Shown one piece after another: positions 9,849-20,111 of a DNA stretch of 64,000 nucleotides (position 1 is its first letter; every line of letters begins with the position of its first letter). Location: NCBI RefSeq assembly GCF_000210295.1, contig NC_026742.1, positions 1,178,001 to 1,242,000 of the forward strand, given 5' to 3'. The position numbers and the translations under genes were made by a program. Below the pieces are notes generated by a model. That model was not told where the DNA came from. It made no database searches and saw only the letters and a list, made by a program, of their open reading frames with translations. This DNA is from Trypanosoma brucei gambiense DAL972. Taxonomy: Eukaryota; Euglenozoa; Kinetoplastea; Trypanosomatida; Trypanosomatidae.

Positions 9849-12612
9849 TACTCTTAATATTCCCCCTCTATATGGGGGGAAAAAAAGAGCCAACATAACC
9901 CCCCGTATGTGTTTCTGTCTTTCCTCAAGTCCCTCCCCACCCATATAAAAGTTCGCATACTAAACTGCCAAACACACTACAAAACGCCAACAAACTGACA
10001 TATATATACATGTATACATATATATACATCTGTATACGCGTTTGTTTATTTCATTACTGAAGACATGAAGGTACACTAACCACTCTATCATCCCTTTTAA
10101 TTTCTCCTTTCACCTCCACTCTCTGACAGATACTACAAAACTTCGGCGTTTTTCCCTCCTCCTTCCCTTCATCCTACACGAAAACAAACACACAAACGCA
10201 AACCCGTTCTTCTCTTCGTACTCAGAAGCATCGTCAAAACTATTCTCTTCACACCATTCTCTTGAAGAAGGGTGGACCGTACCGCAATGAATGAAGAAAC
10301 AAAATGGGAAGGGGAAAAAAAAACACAAACAAACGATTTTGGAGCCTCAGTTTCATTCCTACCATAATGATAATAATAATAATAATAATCATCATCATCA
10401 CCATCGATGTTAAGATTATCTTCATTACTTACCTCCATCAACTCATTCCGCTTTTCGCCAGGACAAATCAAATCACGAAAAAAAAAAAGAAGGAAGGAAG
10501 GAATGGAGTAACTGCAACAACCAAAGGAAAACCAAGGTAACGAGAAATAAATGCTGTCAACAACCCCTTAAACAAACTCTCTCTCTTACCTGCCTTTTCC
10601 ACTTCAATCAACCAACCGCACACACTCACAAACACAAACACAAATATGCGGACGCAAACTCATTATTATTCTTCCTCCTCCTATCATTATCTTAAATGAT
10701 TCCTTTCTTTCTCTCTTTCTCTTTCCAACATTCACAAACCCCATTATAAAAATGGCACCGCCATTAAAATACCACCACACATACACACACACACACACAC
10801 GGATGGAAAGAAGATGGGGAGCGATCGCTCATATTTTTTTTTCTTTTTGCGTTTATTTTTACTATTACTTTAGTTTTTGTTGTAGTTCCACCTCCATTTT
10901 GATTGTAAGGGTCACTCTTGCATGGAGATGTGACGCCTTATTCGCACGTCCATATCCTTTTGTTTTTTTGAGTGTCCGCATTGCTGCAGTTGCAAATTCA
11001 CTCTGCCTTGCATGAAGGCGAAGGACAGGTAAACAGGTAAAAGGAGGACAAAACGAAACCGTCAAAGCAGAAGAAAAACAACAATAAATAACAATAATAA
11101 TAATAATAAAACAAAAACAAAGGAAAAAAAGGGGGGTGAGAAATAAGAAAGAAAAAAACATAGTACTGTTCCTAACACAAACACGTTCGTCATTCGCAAA
11201 ATCGTAACCGTAGAAATAAACCGTGCAAATGTTGATCACCGGGGGTGGCGATGGACACCTGAGTTATTTATTCGTTACCGTCATGATTTATGTGACTTCT
11301 TTTTTTTTTTCCCCCCGCCTATTTCTTATTTGTTGCTTCACCTCTCACTTTGCCTCTTTTATTTCATCTCCTTCTTTTGCTTCGTCGTGTTTTCCTCATT
11401 TCATTTCCAACAGCACCACCAACGTCCTGCACGGTAACAACAACAACAATAATAATAACAATAATGAAATGTCGCATGTACGGTGTAAAATATGAAAACA
11501 ACAGTAATGACAGCATTAATGATTGTGTGTCTTTCATTTTCACACACATATACGCGCATGCATACGGAAATCAATGTCGAGAGACACAAGCGAATTGAAA
11601 TGAATGGAGGAAACAAAAGGAAAAAAAAAACAAACAAAAGATGGCGATCAAAAAGAAAAAAGTGAACGAATGAATGAACGAACGAATCAATCAATCAAAG
11701 CTCCCCAAGGACGGTTTCATAAATTCTGCATGAAGCCAACATTGGAACAATCACTACCGATTTATGTATTATTTATTTCTCTTCACCCTCCTCTCTTCTT
11801 CCACCATGTAACATTTTGTTTAATCATTCATGCGCTTTTATCATGTGGACGAGGGATTATTACCCCTTTTCTTTATTTCACACACATCAATACACGCATA
11901 TGTGTGCGTGTACGGAAAAGCATATAATGTATATTTGTGTTATATGCATGTGTGGTATTTACATATAAAACCACCACAAAACAAACACATGTTTACCATT
12001 AGAACTGTTCATTTAACCTTCTTACGCGTGTGTAACATCACGTTATGAAACTGAGAGCATTTAAGTGGTATTATATGTTTCTTTTCTTTTTTTAAAAATA
12101 CTTGTCTTTCTTCATGTTTGTGTGTTTGTCACGTTTTTTTTTTTTCCTCCTCCTCCTCCTCCTCTTCTTTTTCTCCTCTCTTCTTTCAATATCTCCCTCC
12201 ATACATATTTCCATCCAATCACCACCAACTCTTCCTTTCAAAAGGAAAAAAAAAAACACAAATCACACATTTCATCTTCCTTCCTTCCTTCCATCCTTCC
12301 TTCCTTCCTTCTTTTTTTTTACTTTTCTTTCCCATTCCGCTATCTGTATATACATGAATACATACATATAAATAAATATATCTATCACTAATATTAGTAA
12401 TGATTCTTAGAAATTGTAATAATAATAATAATAAAGAATTGTTTATTACTGACTTAAACTCACTTTTCTTTTTTATTAATTTTTGGTGGTGTAAAACAAC
12501 AACAACAACAATCAATCTTCTTCTTTGCTATTTGCTTCGTTTATTTCGCGGATGCCTCCCTTTAATTTTTCCTTTTTTTTCCTTTTGAATCCTCTCGTTT
12601 GTTCTACTACCA

Positions 12613-12637
12613 GTGTGTGTGTGTGTGTGTGTGTGTG
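12613..12637. repeat. (GT)n microsatellite
   Basis: Perfect GT dinucleotide run on the + strand (CA in the RNA sense). Confidence 0.9.
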
Positions 12638-14530
12638 CGTTTGCATTGGTTTCTTGGTTTCGAGTTTCCGACAACAAAAAAAAAAAGGAAAAATTAAAAA
12701 AAAACACTAAAAATGATTTCCCTATTTTCAATCATTTAACCAAAAGTCACAACAGAATTGACCAAAAATCAAAAAAAAAAAAAGAAAGCAGTGGAGGAAA
12801 AATATACGACTGCATAATTTCATCATCCCAAACCTCTTCTTCTCTTTTCTCTTTGTTTTTGTTTTTTTTTTTTGCTTCTACTGAGTATCATAATTTGTTT
12901 CCGCTGTCACAATACTGAAGCAATAACACAAAAAAAAAAAAGAAGAGAGAAGAGGGAGGGGGAAAAAAATGGAAGAAAAATAGTAACACACCTTGTTTTA
13001 ATGGGAAGAACCCCCTCATCTCCCTTATTTTTTTCCTTTACGAAAAAATTGAACTGAACTTTGAGCTAAACGGTCATGGGCGACATCTAGTATTCAAACT
13101 TTATTTTTACTTTTTCGCTTTAGTTTCTTTTTTTAAAAAAAAAATTGTGTGTATGTGTGTTCTCATTTATTTATTTTAGGGATTTTGCCGTTCCTTTTTC
13201 TTATTTACTCTGTATAGATGGATGTGTATGCGAACCGGCATTTCTCTTCTCTTCTCTTCTTCCTCCCCCTTTATTCAATTTCTTTCTTTCTTTCTTTCTC
13301 TCTCTAATTTTATTACTTTTCCCATCTTTCTTTGTCATATCGACCGTCTAGCTATTTTCACCATTTGAAGTAGTTAGTATTATTATTATTATTTTTATAT
13401 TCTTATTATCCTTATTATTATTATTACCACAGTAACAACCTGGTAAAAAAAAAAAAAAGACTCATCTTCCGCTGCCTTACTTCGCTGTCGTTCCCTGCCG
13501 TTGTAATTTTTTTTTTTTCACCTCCCTTCTTTCCCTCTCTTCTCGTGTTTGAAGAACAGAAAGGGAAAAGGGGGATGGGGGAGAAAAACAAAAAAAAAAC
13601 GTCAGAGCGGTTGCTTTGAACTTGACACCTATATCAATTAGACTACTGTTGCATAATAATAAATGAATACATATATGTATATATATATTCATTTACGTAA
13701 CAAAAAAAAAAGTCAACAAACAAAAAAATTACAAAATTTATTTATTTTTGTTTTTTTTCTCTTCCCTTCCTCCCTCCCTTCCTTCCGTTTACTCGTCCCC
13801 CCCTTTTTTTTTGTCTTTTTGTTTTTGGTGTTGTTGTTTCTCTTTTCTATACCTTTCCCCTCTTTCCTCTACAATTTGTTTGTTTCACACACTTACCTTC
13901 TCCCATCTCACCCGCAAACTAAATTTCCTTTTATAACTCACTCCATTCATTAGGAATTAATACCTCCAACTTCGCAACTTCTTTTTCTTCACAACAACAA
14001 ACAAAGAACGGAAGCAAAATAATATATAAAAATATATATATATATATATATAAAGAGGAAATTATTACCCCCTCCCCATTTCATTAGTTAATTCACACCC
14101 GCATTTCCTTTCTCCTTAACTCTCCTCCTCCTTCTCCTTATATTACTTTTTTTTTCTGTTGTTGTATCCCCCGCCCCCTTCCCAGTTTTAATCTGTAGGA
14201 AAAATTTTTTAAAAAAAACATATAAACAAACACTAGCAACTGAAACTCGCATACTACATATCATATAACAAACAAGCGGGGAAGAGGGAAATTGGGGAGT
14301 GAGAAGTAAGTGAGGAATAAGTGAACAAAAAAACTTTTAAAAAAAGGAAAAGGAAAAGGAAACAAAAAAGAAACAAAAAAAAAGATATGAATAAGGGGGG
14401 AAAAAACCCACTATCAAACGCACAATGTGAATAGAAAACCATACACGACTTGTGTCTTAATCTCATTTTATCCTCCTTTCCTTTCCTTTTCCTTTTCCTT
14501 TTCCTTCTCTATCTTCACACATACATACAA

Positions 14531-14567
14531 AAACAAACAAACAAACAAACAAACAAACAAACAAACA
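14531..14567. repeat. (AAAC)n microsatellite
   Basis: About nine tandem AAAC tetranucleotides (GUUU in the RNA sense). Confidence 0.9.
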
Positions 14568-15528
14568 CACGCCAATTTCCTTTATTCACTTTTCTTCCTC
14601 CTTTCCATTTCGTACGTGCACATAAATAAATATACATGCGCATAAATATAAATAAATGCATATCCCACACCTCATTGCTCTCTTTTCTTTTTCGTTCTTT
14701 CTCTTTCTCTTTTCCTTTTTCTCTTTTCTCTTTTCCTCTTCCTTTTTCTTTATTTCTCTCCTTATTTCTATCTATCTTTTTACTCCACACTCTGCAGAGT
14801 CGCGTCCATTTGAGAGGCGAATAGCGTGCGAAAGACACAGAAACAACAAAATCAACAGCAACAACAAATAATAATAATAATAGCAATAACAATAACAATA
14901 ACAACAATAATAGTAATAATAATAATAGCGAAAAAAAAAATTAAAGGAAAAAAGAAAAAGAAAAGAAGAGAAACAAGAAAAGCTTCCGCCTGCGGACATA
15001 CAGTAAGCAAGTAAGCGAAAAAAAAAAACAAAAGAAGTATAAAAGGAAAGAAAAGAAAAAGGGAGGAACTCATAGGTGAAGGAAGGTATGACAGGCGCAT
15101 TCTTACACGAAATCCCACTAGGAGAGAAGAAAAAGGAAGGGAATAACAAAATGATGAGGGGAAATGAACCTGAAGCACTACACGACTGGACACACCAGCA
15201 CATGTGTATAAAACAAAGAAAAAAAACCAAAAAAAAAATGGCAAAAGAAAATAGGAAGCAAGACGGCAGTGGTGGCTGAAACGCGAAAGAAGAACAAAAT
15301 TGAGGGGAGTGGAAGGAGAGAAACACTAAACAATAACAACAACAAAAAAAAAAAAAGCGAGTAGCTGAGGAAATGTGGTGAGGTGTGTGAACAGACACAA
15401 AATAAAAAAGAAAAAAATGGGTGTTAAATAAAGACAGAAAGAAAGAAAAAAAAAGAAAAAAAAACAGGCGGAGGAAACTTAATGCAAGATCAAATTTATT
15501 ACTCTTGCCCCTTTTTTTCATATTAGTG

Positions 15529-15556
<28 letters not shown>
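15529..15556. repeat. (AC)14 microsatellite
   Basis: Perfect AC run about 260 bases after the ZC3H29-like stop codon in transcript sense (GU repeat in RNA). Confidence 0.9.
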
Positions 15557-15560
<4 letters not shown>

Positions 15561-15816
15561 CATTTCCTCCTCAGCCATCTAAAGGAAAAACAAACAAACA
15601 AACAAACACAGATCGCGTCCATCACCCCATTCAGGTCCTTCAACACCTCCCCAACACTGTATGAATTGAGTAACGCGTACGAAAACGCAAGAAAAATGGG
15701 GCAAAAAACAAAGAGAACAACTGGAAGGAAGGGAGGACACACACATTAAAAAAAAAAAACGGAAAGATGATGATGAACCACCGAAGAAAAAAAAAGAAAA
15801 GAAATTCCGCGTTGAA

Positions 15817-16866
15817 TCACCACAACGGCACGGACCGTGTTCGTAGGCTGTCGTCCCACAACAAAGACAATCCGTCGGGCTGCTGTTGCAACTGTAACTG
15901 CGACTGTGATTGTTGTTGCTGAGTCGGCAATGTAGTGGCCTTCGGCTCTAACAAACTGTGGAGTCCCCATACCGGGTCACTGAACATGACCGTCTCATCG
16001 GCCTTCTCAGTTAAATGTGTAACTGAGGTGCGTCTTGTGAGGTCCACTGGGACACGTGTACTTCCCACCAAAAGCGATTTGGCGACCGCTCCGCCAACTC
16101 CACCGGTGTTGTTGGAAGCAGTGATGGGAGTATTAGTGCTGCCGTTTGCACTCGTCACCGTCGATGTTGCGGTGGCAGCTCCAAAACCCAGTACAGGTGC
16201 CAGAAGGGCATTATTCGTGGCCATATTTTGAAGCGGTGAAGGAATGGTAACGGCGGATGTTGTACCGTGCTCAAATGTGCACTCATTGCTCATGCACCCC
16301 ACAGATGAACGGAAGAACATGCACTCTACACGGCCGCGTTTGGCGTTACTGAGGAGCTTGTCCCACTTGCTGCTTGTGGTGGTGTGACTCTTAAGGTAAT
16401 AATGCATCATCGACCAAAATACGGCCGGCTCACCCACAAAATACAGAAGGCCACCCGCACGAAGCTGTTCATTTCCCTCCAGCTCTTGTAACTGCGCCTT
16501 AACTTCATTAGCTGATAGCAACCGTGGAATAGGGATGGGGGCCAAAGGAGGGGGAAGCTCAACTGCACACCGTGTGCATCCCTCAGCAAAGTTGTATTGC
16601 TTTATCTCGAAGTTGCCTTCCAATGCTTCTTTAAGTATGGCGCAACGCTCCTTCTGGACTCGTTGTTGATGAAAGCCAATATACGAAGGGTTGGTAGAGG
16701 CCTCATCAACAGATGGGCGTTCCACCTCGTGCGAGAAACGACATGATGTACCCCAAGTGCACCGCCCACGGGCGAAGTGCCGACATACGCGCTGGCTCTT
16801 CGGTGCTGCGGGGGTAACACCGGTGCGCAAACTCTCCGTGATGACCTGTGTCATGTTAATGGGCAA
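15817..16866 (-). CDS. CCCH zinc-finger protein, ZC3H29-like
   Basis: A 349-aa protein with two CCCH fingers. Finger 1 is C28, C36, C42, H46 (C-x7-C-x5-C-x3-H, CRHFARGRCTWGTSCRFSH). Finger 2 is C182, C191, C196, H200 (C-x8-C-x4-C-x3-H). Between them lie a Cys-containing helical region and a Pro-rich linker. The C-terminus has a Gln-rich stretch and short hydrophobic motifs such as DPVWGLHSLL, possibly protein-interaction sites. CCCH proteins of this type bind mRNA and control stability or translation in trypanosomes. The pairing with the ZC3H28-like gene and the presumed locus support the name ZC3H29, which I give from memory of gene order rather than alignment. Start at 16866 is the first ATG after a strong splice signal. 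Confidence 0.8.
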   Translation of the reverse strand: MPINMTQVITESLRTGVTPAAPKSQRVCRHFARGRCTWGTSCRFSHEVERPSVDEASTNPSYIGFHQQRVQKERCAILKEALEGNFEIKQYNFAEGCTRCAVELPPPLAPIPIPRLLSANEVKAQLQELEGNEQLRAGGLLYFVGEPAVFWSMMHYYLKSHTTTSSKWDKLLSNAKRGRVECMFFRSSVGCMSNECTFEHGTTSAVTIPSPLQNMATNNALLAPVLGFGAATATSTVTSANGSTNTPITASNNTGGVGGAVAKSLLVGSTRVPVDLTRRTSVTHLTEKADETVMFSDPVWGLHSLLEPKATTLPTQQQQSQSQLQLQQQPDGLSLLWDDSLRTRSVPLW

Positions 16867-18389
16867 TAACTACAAGTGGGATACGAGCAGAGCTTTTTTT
16901 TTTTGTGAACTATGGAACAAGTGCTGAACGGTAAAAGAAAGAGAAAGAGAGAGAGAGAGAGCGAGTACAAAAGAAGGAACGTTGACCATGTGTATAGCAG
17001 CGGGGTAATACCAAGAGAGCAAATTAGGTACACCAGTCGCGATGCCGCAAAAGCGTTCATGAAAAGCAGTGAAAACTTCCATCTCAACACCGCTCCCCGG
17101 TATAATTAACATGACGTAACAACGTGAAGTAAAAGATAACACATCCCCGCCCAACAAGAGGCTATCGTTTCCTCGTTTAACAAATACATGTTGAGCTGCT
17201 CGACTGTCAATCCATCCACGTCTCAAAAAAAAAAAAAGAAGTTAGATATTCCAGGATACAAGACACAAAATAAAGGCACCCCTGTTACACTTCTTTTAAA
17301 ATAGAAATTAACCTGAACCCGCATATCCCATCGCATCCTTAAGCACTTTTACTTCTTTTCTTCCAAAAATGCCGGTTACATCTTAAATCATCAGTTGCGG
17401 TGACTGGTAATAAATCCAACCCTTCGGTGAGCACACCGCAAACGGAAACCCATTCATACATCCACACGCATCATCGGCATTACTCGCATACTTTGCTTGT
17501 GACTCTCTTATCTTCTTAGTCAAGATATCGCCACCACACATGCCATTATGTATGCAAATGGGGAGCAAGATAGAAACATATTGGGCGATACAAACAATGG
17601 ATACCTAACACTAGCATCATAAAAAGAAGTGCGAAGAAATAAAAGTAAGAAGAAGGAAGGGAATGCAAGCAAGTGCTCTTTTGGCAGTGTGGCTGAAACG
17701 CTGGAAGGGGCGGCAATGCTCACACCTTGCAATCATTGTTATCATTATTCTTAACTTTTTTTTTGTCTGCCTGACGCTTCGGAAAGGCAGTTACCGAAGG
17801 GAAATTGCGAATATGCGGCCCGACAAAAGTGATGGGACCCCCTTCCTTCATCTAGTGGAGTCAGCAATATACCTTTACCCGGCTCTTACCTGAAATGCTT
17901 GCATTATTTTCCCTTTCCGTCTTCTTCACACCTAAGTGGCTTTTCGTTCTTCTTATTCCTTCTTACTTGGAATACCAATGCAAAAATAATCACCCCTCTC
18001 TTCTTTATCAAAGCTAAAAAGAAGAAAAAAAAGAGCCATTCAACCCCCTCACTCCGAAATATTTTCTTCATAACCGTTTCCTTTTGTTAACTGTTCCAGT
18101 CTCAAGCTCATACGAAATTCCACAGGACAGATCATGAGGACCGCGACAAAACAACAAGTGATAAGTACCACAAAACGCATTACATTCCCACACAATATTT
18201 CCCCCCTCCCTTCATACCACTCTCACGCAAAGTATAACAAATATCCATTTGTCCCCTCCCCTCCCCCCGCCATAACATTCGTTAGGAGTCTCGACATGAG
18301 AATGGAGGTCGCCATAATACCAATGTTTGGCACCGCCGATGAGCACTACCAATGTGTAATGTGCTATAATAATATGGGCGGTAATGTCA
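16867..18389. other. Spacer
   Basis: Presumed 3' UTR of the gene at 18390-19028 plus the splice region of ZC3H29. It contains poly-A and poly-T runs and pyrimidine tracts. No ORF looks coding. Confidence 0.5.
16924..16965 (-). promoter_or_regulatory. Strong polypyrimidine tract and AG acceptor, ZC3H29
   Basis: Purines at 16933-16965 on the + strand give a long CTCTCTCTTT-type tract on the coding strand. The next AG in transcript sense is at 16925-16924, predicting a 5' UTR of about 57 nt before the ATG at 16866. This also argues that the minus-strand ORF spanning 16870-17226 is not coding. Confidence 0.6.
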
Positions 18390-19028
18390 TCACTGTTGTT
18401 GCTGTTGCCACGAGCGGGCATTAGCGATATCTTTTCTTACAATGATGGTTGCCCCTTTGCTTGCGGTAGGTTTCTCCTCGGGTTGGCTGAGGCGAGTCAA
18501 CTTCTCCTTCCGGTTAAGGTTGCTGAAAAAATGATTGAGCTTGCGTTCCAATGCCTCGTTCACAAGCATCGGCTTCGGGGCGGATGTTTGTTGTTGTTGA
18601 TGTTGTTGCTGCTGGCGTTCCTTCCGTTGGTTGACAACAGGCTGGAAACCGGATTCCTTGTCGATTTTGGCCTGTTTTTCAACAGCGGCGGTGCTTAGCG
18701 AAGTCGGAGTCTTAGGCCGCCGGGAGGTGTCTTTTTGCACCTCTTCCAGTAGTTTTGGTTGTGGCTTGTGGGTGTCGCTGCGCATGGAAACGTTTTCACG
18801 TGCAACTTCACGTGCGATGAGGGCATCCATCTCACGCTGATACCTCTCATCTTCTCTCCTGTCTTTTCTTTCCTTTGGCTTTTTGGTTTTGCTCGGACGA
18901 GAGACCAACTTACTCTGCTTCATATGCGAGATGGTGGTGACATCAGTTCTGGCAATGCTGCGGAATACAAAATAAACCAGCGCGAGGGCAAAGAGAGCGG
19001 CACCAATAGCAATTGTGTGATCCAACAT
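18390..19028 (-). CDS. Single-pass membrane protein, 212 aa, unknown
   Basis: The N-terminus carries one hydrophobic segment (about residues 6-26, IGAALFALALVYFVF) directly followed by Arg, which fits a signal anchor. The rest is highly charged: a Lys/Arg/Glu-rich stretch with helical or coiled-coil character at ~45-80, a Gln-rich run near 150-170 and another at the C-terminus. This looks like an N-terminally anchored cytosolic tail protein. No known domain recognised. Gln runs are coded by mixed CAA/CAG. Coding status is supported by clean composition compared with its repeat-rich flanks. Confidence 0.65.
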   Translation of the reverse strand: MLDHTIAIGAALFALALVYFVFRSIARTDVTTISHMKQSKLVSRPSKTKKPKERKDRREDERYQREMDALIAREVARENVSMRSDTHKPQPKLLEEVQKDTSRRPKTPTSLSTAAVEKQAKIDKESGFQPVVNQRKERQQQQHQQQQTSAPKPMLVNEALERKLNHFFSNLNRKEKLTRLSQPEEKPTASKGATIIVRKDIANARSWQQQQQ

Positions 19029-20111
19029 GTTTCTGTCTCTCCGTTTCTGCCTTTTTATTCACCCCTTCTTTCTTTTCTTTTTCTTTTTTTTAAAAAAAAA
19101 AAACTTTTGTGTTCCTTTGTTTGTTGAGGCTATAGATTTCCCTTTCTCGCTGTACGCCGCGCATAGTAATAATAATAATAGTTAGAGTTTTGTGCATTAC
19201 AAGTAAGATCAAAAATGAAAAGGAAGGCCAACAGAGGGTTTTGATTAGAGTTAATGCACGAAGGTTAGAAGGGGAAAAAAAAACACAGACGAAGTCCAAC
19301 AGGTGGGCGTAGAAGAAGGGGGAGAAGCGCAAAAAGCCAATATGAAATTGGAAGGATCATTAAGTCCTCGACGAGTGGACACATCCATATATGAGTTTTG
19401 TCAGTTCACTCGAAGCATCCCGATGACAATGAGCAGCGAAAAGGAAGTAACACAACGAAAAAAAAAAAATGGTGTGACGGTTAAATCACCCATCAGCCCA
19501 TCAAAACGAATACAAACTGAAGGAGGATTCTTCATGACGACATAAAATGTTTAGCCACGCGAGAGAAAAAAGAAAAAAAAAGAAAGTGAGGCAACACTCC
19601 ACGACAGCGCTCCTCAACAAAACAAATGTGCCTTCTCAAAGAAAAATGAGGGAAAAAAAAGGAGACATAGAGATACGAACATTAAGAAAGACATCGACCG
19701 GGCCATATGAGGTTAGTTTTTAGGGAGTTTTGAATTCACCTTCCTTCCCCTTACTTCATACAAAATCATCTTCCCTGCGTTACGGCCAGTCACGCACTAA
19801 GGTCCCCAAAACACACTAAACTCCCGCTATATCGCAGTTTTACCAGCACCCCGCCGCTCAATCCATTAGGTGTCAAACCGAGGATGAAAAAAAAAAGAAA
19901 AAAAGAACTTTTTTTCTTTGTTGCCTGGCGGTGAAAGCAGCGGTTCACATGCCAAGTCGAAAATCTTCCCTACTGTTGACCTTCCACCTCACCTCGACTC
20001 GTTTGTTTCTCCATAAATCTACGCACGTATAAATGGTACGCTAGAGCAAAAGTGCGCTTACGTACAAAAAAAAAAAAACAACACATACCACCAAAGTCAT
20101 CTGCTCCATCG
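19029..20111. other. Spacer
   Basis: Presumed 3' UTR of the TTLL gene and 5' UTR of the membrane protein. A-rich runs at 19091-19103 and 19459-19469 and several purine runs; no gene recognised. Confidence 0.5.

Larger units (their letters stand above)
9385..15816. other. 6.4-kb low-complexity spacer between two CCCH genes
   Basis: No gene is supported across this stretch. It is packed with poly-A/poly-T runs, AT, GT/CA, AAT/ATT, AAAC and CTTC microsatellites and long one-sided purine or pyrimidine stretches (for example + strand pyrimidine at ~14460-14790 and A/purine-rich at ~14820-15480). In transcript sense it follows the ZC3H29-like stop codon, so it should hold that gene's 3' UTR and the upstream part and 5' UTR of ZC3H28. 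The longest ORF (14772-15578, minus) is poly-Phe/Leu/Tyr/Ser from repeats and I do not regard it as coding. Confidence 0.65.

Noticed and set aside
14772..15578. 268-codon minus-strand ORF in the low-complexity spacer
   Set aside because: Product is Phe/Leu/Tyr/Ser homopolymer-like sequence from repeats; no domain; lies in presumed 3' UTR.
16870..17226. 118-codon minus-strand ORF upstream of ZC3H29
   Set aside because: Crosses the strong polypyrimidine tract and AG acceptor; product is Ser-Leu repeat there.
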